A stretch of DNA of 64,000 bases from Faecalibacterium gallinarum (GTDB taxonomy: Bacteria > Bacillota > Clostridia > Oscillospirales > Ruminococcaceae), in contig NZ_BQKV01000027.1 of assembly GCF_022180365.1 (NCBI RefSeq), positions 62,001 through 126,000 on the forward strand, given 5' to 3'. Each line of letters starts with the position of its first letter. Position 1 is the first letter of the stretch. The notes below the pieces were generated by a model. That model worked only from the letters and a program-made list of their open reading frames with translations. It was not told the DNA's origin and made no database searches. The translations under genes and the position numbers were made by a program. Shown one piece after another: positions 59,912-64,000 of the stretch.

Positions 59912-60688
59912 TTATTTCAGGCTGTTCTGGTATTCCCGCACAGAGCAGCCCATGTATTTTTTGAACACATGGTTGAAGTATTTGTACTCGCCAATCCCGC
60001 ACTCCCATCCGATCTGGGAGACGGGGATCTCTCCTTTCCGGATCAGCTCCAGGGATTTCTGGAGCCGGAACCGGTTCAGGTAGTCGATCACGGTGGTGCC
60101 CAGCTCCTTCTGAAATTTCTGGTTGATGTACCGCTCCGAGTAGTGGAACTTCTCCTGCAAATCCGAAAGGGTGATCTTGGTTTTAAAATTCTCCTTCAGA
60201 TAAGCGACCATGCGCAGCACCAGCGGGTCGGTGACCCCTTCCTCGCTGAGGGGGTCGAGGACGGTGCGGCTGCGCACGGCTTCCGCTTCATCCTCCCGTT
60301 TCTGGAGGTACTGGTTATCCTTCGCCAGCTGGACGGCCTTTTCCAGCACGCCGCGCATCTCCTCCATGTCCAGGGGTTTGAGCACATAAGCCGCCACCCC
60401 GTTGTGGATGGCCTGCTGCGCGTATTCAAACTCGGAATACCCGGTCAGGATAATGGCGATGTACTTGTACTGGTCATGGGTGTCCGCAATCATTTCCAGG
60501 CCGCTCTTCATCGGCATAGTGATGTCGGTGATGACGATATCCGGCCGGAGCTCGGCAATTTTTTCTTCCCCGATCTCCCCGTTTTCCGCTTCGCCGATCA
60601 CCGTACAGCCATACTCCTCCCAGGGGACGGAATAGCGGATCCCCTTTCGGATGATCTCCTCATCTTCCACTAGCAAAACCCGGTACAT
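59912..60688 (-). CDS. Response regulator, receiver plus AraC-type DNA-binding domain (YesN-like)
   Basis: A 258-residue regulator. Receiver residues are intact: VEDEE acidic cluster, phosphorylated Asp in VITDITMP, Thr in IILTGYSE and Lys in VLKPLD. The C-terminal AraC HTH (TLSDLQEKFHYSERYINQKFQKELG, GIGEYKYFNHVFKKYMGCSVREY) binds DNA. Stop of the kinase overlaps the region; ATG 60688 is preferred over GTG 60694 from spacing to GGAGG. Probably activates the importer operon downstream. Confidence 0.93.
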   Translation of the reverse strand: MYRVLLVEDEEIIRKGIRYSVPWEEYGCTVIGEAENGEIGEEKIAELRPDIVITDITMPMKSGLEMIADTHDQYKYIAIILTGYSEFEYAQQAIHNGVAAYVLKPLDMEEMRGVLEKAVQLAKDNQYLQKREDEAEAVRSRTVLDPLSEEGVTDPLVLRMVAYLKENFKTKITLSDLQEKFHYSERYINQKFQKELGTTVIDYLNRFRLQKSLELIRKGEIPVSQIGWECGIGEYKYFNHVFKKYMGCSVREYQNSLK

Positions 60689-60690
60689 TT

Positions 60691-62391
60691 TCACATTCCT
60701 CCTTTTCGGAGCTTGAGCAGCACCAAAAAGCCCTCCCCCTCGGTGCTGTCAATGGTCAGCCCGCTGTCTCCGCCATAGCCCAGCCGGATCCGGCGATTGA
60801 TGTTTTGCAGGCCATTATGTTCGATATTGATCTCCTCCGACTGCAAAATCTCCCGCAGCTGGATCAGGGTCTGCTCATTCACCCCGCCGCCGTTGTCCTT
60901 CACAGAGAAATAGAGGGCGTCTTCTCCGCACCAGCCCCGGACCTCGATGTGGATGGAGGGCTTTTTCTGAAAGCCGTACTTGATGCTGTTTTCCAACAGG
61001 GGCTGAAGCAGAAGTTTGGGGATGATGAACGCCCTGCAATCCTCTGCGATCTCCATCCGGTAGGAGAAATTTGCCCCGAACCGGGTGGACTGGATCACGA
61101 GATAATCCTGCAAATACTTGAGGTCCTCTTCCACGGTCACATTGTGCTTGGTGTTGTTGATGCTGTACCGCAGGATGCCGATAAACCGCCCGATCAGCTG
61201 CTGGGCGCGCTGGGGGTCGTCCGGGATGAGATACCGGATGTTGTCCAGGGTGTTATAGATAAAGTGGGGGTTGATCTGGGCCTGAAGGTTCTGCATCTCC
61301 ATCCGGCTGTTCACCTGCACCAGATCCATATTGCGCCGGCTCAGCTGCTGGATGCTCCGCACCATCTTGTTCACCTGATGGGCGATCTCCTCGATCTCGT
61401 CCCCGGTGTCGATTTTTATGATGTGGTTCGGGTCCTCTTTCCGGATGATCCGGATCTCTTTTACCAGGGTTTCCACCGACTGTGCCATCTGGGCCGACAT
61501 GGCGTGCATAATGCGGGAAAACAGCACCGCCCAGCTGATGCCCAACAGCAGGATGAAGAGCATGCCGATCAGGAGATAGGTAGAATTGGCCGGGGAATAG
61601 ATGAAGGAATAGGCGATCACCGAACCGTCCTCCAGCAGCCGCTGGCTGCACAAATACCGGCTGCCCTCGATCTTTACATAGCGGTCAGACTCGTTGGGAT
61701 GATACTTGTTGGCGTTTTTTTGCGAGAGGAAAGAGGAGTTGGAGCAGGCTATCACATCCCCGTTTGGTTTGGTGAGGATCGCGTCGTACTGGTACCGGTT
61801 AAAGAGCTTGATCCAGTCGTTTTCATTCAGATATACCGCAGCAGCCCCCAGATATTCCCCATCCCGATAGAGGGGGTGAATCATCACATATTCGGAGCTG
61901 TTGGCCCGGAAATGGTAGACGGTGGTATAGACCGGGCGCATGAACCGATGGGCGTTCTCTACGGCGATGCGGTTGAATTCCTGTCGGTGGAGGTTCATCT
62001 GGTTTTCGGGGAAGGTGGTGAACCGTACCCCGCCGCTCGGGTCGGTCAGGATCAGCTCCAGCTCCACCAGGGCGGAGACATTGTACTGGCTGATGAGATA
62101 CCGCAGATTGTCCTGGTTTTTCCGCATATCCGAGAGAAAAAGCTCTTCGTGTTCCGGGGCGAGCAGGAAATCGCTGGTATTCGTATATACCTCATGGAAG
62201 GTATTGGCGATGCCGTTGAGATGGTCGTCCCGTTGGGCGTTCAGGTTCATGGTATTGACCGCCGCAATGGCAAGGTAGAACAAGAGGCACCCCAAAAGGA
62301 TGCTGCAAATCAAACGGCGCGAAGCATGCAGCTCCAGCTCCTGCTGAAAACGGCTCTTTTTATACATGCGTTCCACAGAGAGACCCTTCAT
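60691..62391 (-). CDS. Sensor histidine kinase (YesM/LytS-like, HisKA_7/His_kinase family)
   Basis: A 566-residue membrane sensor. First membrane helix near residues 28-48, an extracellular sensor region to about 280, a second helix (YLLIGMLFILLLGISWAVLF), a HAMP-like linker, then the kinase core with the phosphorylated His in AQINPHFIYNTLDNIRYL and the ATP site KDNGGGVNEQ and GLQNINRRI. The frame opens at ATG 62433, but the promoter starts transcription near there, and ATG 62391 has AAGGGTGAG upstream. Confidence 0.92.
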   Translation of the reverse strand: MKGLSVERMYKKSRFQQELELHASRRLICSILLGCLLFYLAIAAVNTMNLNAQRDDHLNGIANTFHEVYTNTSDFLLAPEHEELFLSDMRKNQDNLRYLISQYNVSALVELELILTDPSGGVRFTTFPENQMNLHRQEFNRIAVENAHRFMRPVYTTVYHFRANSSEYVMIHPLYRDGEYLGAAAVYLNENDWIKLFNRYQYDAILTKPNGDVIACSNSSFLSQKNANKYHPNESDRYVKIEGSRYLCSQRLLEDGSVIAYSFIYSPANSTYLLIGMLFILLLGISWAVLFSRIMHAMSAQMAQSVETLVKEIRIIRKEDPNHIIKIDTGDEIEEIAHQVNKMVRSIQQLSRRNMDLVQVNSRMEMQNLQAQINPHFIYNTLDNIRYLIPDDPQRAQQLIGRFIGILRYSINNTKHNVTVEEDLKYLQDYLVIQSTRFGANFSYRMEIAEDCRAFIIPKLLLQPLLENSIKYGFQKKPSIHIEVRGWCGEDALYFSVKDNGGGVNEQTLIQLREILQSEEINIEHNGLQNINRRIRLGYGGDSGLTIDSTEGEGFLVLLKLRKGGM

Positions 62392-62441
62392 ACGCCTGCT
62401 CACCCTTTTCTGTTTTGACCCATGGGATTCCATTTGCTTCG

Positions 62442-62470
62442 ATTATACTGTTTTGGCCGGCACGCGTCAA
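62442..62470 (-). promoter_or_regulatory. Promoter of the two-component operon
   Basis: On the minus strand TTGACG (62465-62470) and TATAAT (62442-62447), 17-base spacer. Confidence 0.8.
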
Positions 62471-62580
62471 CTGGAGCAAAAACCCGATTTATTCGCCCAT
62501 CATCCATTTTCGTGTGCCGGAAAACCAAACGAAGAGGTTTGCCGGCGGAGCTGGCAGCGCCAGGCAATGTGCTCCAAACG

Positions 62581-62623
62581 AAAAAAGAGGGAACAGATGA
62601 ACGAAAAGTCCATCTGTTCCCTC
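62581..62623 (-). terminator. Terminator of the tRNA-Ser gene
   Basis: On the minus strand GAGGGAACAGATG ... CATCTGTTCCCTC followed by TTTTTT; 13-base perfect arms. Confidence 0.9.
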
Positions 62624-62627
62624 GGTT

Positions 62628-62718
62628 TGGCGGAGCAGCAGGGATTTGAACCCTGGCGCCGGTCACCCGGCCTACGAGATTTCGAGTCACGCCTCTTCGA
62701 CCACTTGAGTACTGCTCC
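62628..62718 (-). tRNA. tRNA-Ser (anticodon CGA)
   Basis: A class II tRNA: acceptor GGAGCAG/CTGCTCC, D-arm with AAGTGGTCGAAGAGG, anticodon loop CTCGAAA (CGA, reading UCG), long variable arm TAGGCCGGGTGACCGGCG-type, T-arm AGGGTTCAAATCCCT, discriminator G and encoded CCA. The anticodon stem CGTGA/TCTCG has one U-U mismatch. A terminator follows directly. Confidence 0.93.
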
Positions 62719-62746
62719 CTATGAAATTCAGCCTTTATATTATAGC

Positions 62747-62787
62747 AAAAACCCGTTCTGCCGTCAACCGGTCAGAACGGGTTTTCT
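62747..62787 (-). terminator. Terminator of argF
   Basis: AAAACCCGTTCTG ... CAGAACGGGTTTT around a 12-base loop, with an A-rich left flank that is the T run of the minus-strand transcript. Confidence 0.85.
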
Positions 62788-62807
62788 TCGCTGATACGCG
62801 CCGGGGG

Positions 62808-63722
62808 TTATTTGCCCGCCAGCAGAATGGCCAGAACGGCCTTCTGGACGTGGAGGCGGTTTTCGGCCTCGTCAAAAATCTCCTGGGCGTGGGCCTCAAA
62901 CACCGCGTTCGAGATCTCCTCGCCCCGGTGGGCGGGCAGACAGTGGAGCACCATGCAGCCGGGCTTGGCGTTTTCCAACAAGCTGCCGGTGAGCTGGTAA
63001 CCCAAAAATTCCCGCATCCGGCGCTCGGCCTCGGCCTCATTGGCGACGTTGTTCCAGACAGCGGTCACCACCACATCGGCGTCCTTGACCCCGGCAGCGG
63101 GGTCCTCCAGCAGCTCAAAAGAGTCCCCATAGGGCCGGGCAAAGGCCAGCACATCCGCCGCCGGGCGGTAGGTCCGGGGGCAGACGCAGGTCACCTGCAT
63201 CCCGGCCATCAGGCCGCCGGCGATCAGGCTGTTGGCCATGTTGTTGCCGTCCCCCACAAAGCAGAGTTTGCGGCCCGCCAGGCTGCCGTACCGCTCCCGA
63301 ATGGTCATCAGGTCGGCCAGCACCTGGCAGGGGTGAGCGTAGTCGGTCAGGCCGTTGATCACCGGCACCCCGGCATACTCGGCCAGCTCTTCCAGATCCC
63401 GCTGGCGGTAGGTCCGCCAGACGATGCAGTCGTAGTACCGCCCCAGCACCCGGGCGGTGTCCTTGAGGGGCTCACCCCGGCCGGCCTGCAGTTCGGTGAC
63501 AGCGTTCATATAGCTGCCCAGGCCCCCCATCTGGTAGACGCCCACCTCAAAGCTGGTGCGGGTCCGGGTGGAGGTCTTGGAGAACATCAGGGCCACGCTC
63601 TTGCCCGCCAGCAGGGGCGGGGTGGACCCGGCCTTCTGGGCAGCTTTCAGCTGGTCGGCCACATCCAGGATGTGGTACAGCTCGGCGGGGGTGAGGTCGC
63701 TCATCTTCAGCAGGTGTTTCAT
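62808..63722 (-). CDS. argF: Ornithine carbamoyltransferase-family protein, atypical substrate loop
   Basis: A 304-residue carbamoyltransferase. Carbamoyl-phosphate-binding motifs are intact: STRTR (51-55), HPCQ (130-133), and the catalytic HCLPAHRGEE (260-269). The ornithine-binding motif D-x3-S-M-G of the 240s-type loop is replaced by A221-VWNN-VA, so all three ornithine contacts are changed. Coupled to argD (ATGA overlap), which supports a role in arginine synthesis, forming citrulline from ornithine or a modified ornithine. The gene name rests on family and context. Confidence 0.85.
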   Translation of the reverse strand: MKHLLKMSDLTPAELYHILDVADQLKAAQKAGSTPPLLAGKSVALMFSKTSTRTRTSFEVGVYQMGGLGSYMNAVTELQAGRGEPLKDTARVLGRYYDCIVWRTYRQRDLEELAEYAGVPVINGLTDYAHPCQVLADLMTIRERYGSLAGRKLCFVGDGNNMANSLIAGGLMAGMQVTCVCPRTYRPAADVLAFARPYGDSFELLEDPAAGVKDADVVVTAVWNNVANEAEAERRMREFLGYQLTGSLLENAKPGCMVLHCLPAHRGEEISNAVFEAHAQEIFDEAENRLHVQKAVLAILLAGK

Positions 63723-64000
63723 ACCTGGCTCCCTTCCGCCGGGGCGGCGGGCTCAAACCCGGCCAGCACCTCGCCCAGGATGGCCAGAGCGGCCTCCACG
63801 TGGTGGGCGGTGAGGATCAGGGGCGGCAGCAGCCGCAGGCGGGTCTTGGCCGTCAGGACCAGCAGGCCCTTCTCCCGGCAGGCGGCCAGCACATCGGCGG
63901 CGGCCACACCGGGCTCAAACTCGATGCCGATCATCAGGCCCAGGCCCGAGACGCTCTTGACATGGGGCAGCTTTTCCAGCCCGGCCCGCAGCTGGGCGGC
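63719..64000 (-). CDS. argD: Acetylornithine aminotransferase, C-terminal part (gene runs off the window)
   Basis: The last 93 residues of a class III PLP aminotransferase: SVSGLGLMIGIEFEPGV, AACREKGLLVLTAK, and RLRLLPPLILTAHHVEAAL (family C-terminal motif). The 5' end lies beyond position 64000. Converts N-acetylornithine semialdehyde in arginine synthesis; overlaps argF by four bases. Confidence 0.9.
   Translation of the reverse strand, partial: AAQLRAGLEKLPHVKSVSGLGLMIGIEFEPGVAAADVLAACREKGLLVLTAKTRLRLLPPLILTAHHVEAALAILGEVLAGFEPAAPAEGSQV

Overview
The window is a G+C-rich stretch of a low-oxygen gut-type Firmicute chromosome. Gene families (acyl carrier protein-linked fatty acid synthesis with FabK instead of FabI, NhaC, AzlCD, split transketolase, YesM/YesN-type two-component system, lipoproteins with LxxC lipoboxes) and sequence style suggest the Oscillospiraceae/Ruminococcaceae (a Faecalibacterium-Gemmiger-Subdoligranulum-like organism); the genus is an inference. 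There is no rRNA, CRISPR array, transposase, integrase or prophage gene. One tRNA (Ser, anticodon CGA) lies near the right end.

Layout. 1-10.7 kb is housekeeping and regulatory: YtrA-type GntR regulator, long aminopeptidase P, family-2 glycosyltransferase, LytTR regulator with a degenerate receiver, HAD phosphatase, a patatin-like lipase overlapping an enzyme I-like PTS protein that lacks key catalytic residues, rsmE-prmA, and a GNAT acetyltransferase. 11-15.4 kb is the phosphate operon pstSCAB-phoU. 16.1-25.4 kb is a leftward fatty-acid operon acpP-accD-accA-fabH-fabK-(second FabK-like flavoprotein)-fabD-fabG-fabF-fabZ, followed by a MarR/FabT-like regulator with its own operator-like site. 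25.5-35.1 kb holds NhaC, a FlK-like thioesterase, a metal-efflux operon (ArsR sensor, free HMA protein, P1B ATPase), asparaginase, thioredoxin reductase with a Crp/Fnr regulator, a lipoprotein and thioredoxin. 35.2-43.0 kb has an exported flavoprotein reductase divergent from a LysR regulator, a split transketolase, an ECF S-component behind a structured leader RNA with an intrinsic terminator, and AzlCD.

Two accessory systems stand out. At 43.2-47.4 kb a small membrane protein is followed by a GntR/FCD transcription factor fused in one frame to an adenylate-forming acyl/aryl-CoA ligase domain whose ATP loop is altered (SDTTG), and then by a free-standing, intact paralogue of that ligase. At 47.6-52.8 kb is a probable RiPP locus: HPr-kinase-like protein, PqqD-like recognition protein, soluble Ser/His S26-type peptidase, and two tandem units each made of a small Cys/Gly-rich precursor peptide (56 and 59 aa, sharing the leader motif DVITTSG), an intrinsic terminator and its own radical SAM/SPASM enzyme.

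The right end (52.8-64 kb) has a cytoplasmic GH79-like glycosidase beside a broken solute-binding protein gene, an iron/organophosphate-type ABC importer next to a YesM/YesN two-component pair that probably controls it, tRNA-Ser, and argF-argD. The ArgF protein lacks the usual ornithine-binding SMG motif. Long open frames antisense to real genes are common here because of the G+C-rich third codon positions and were left out.
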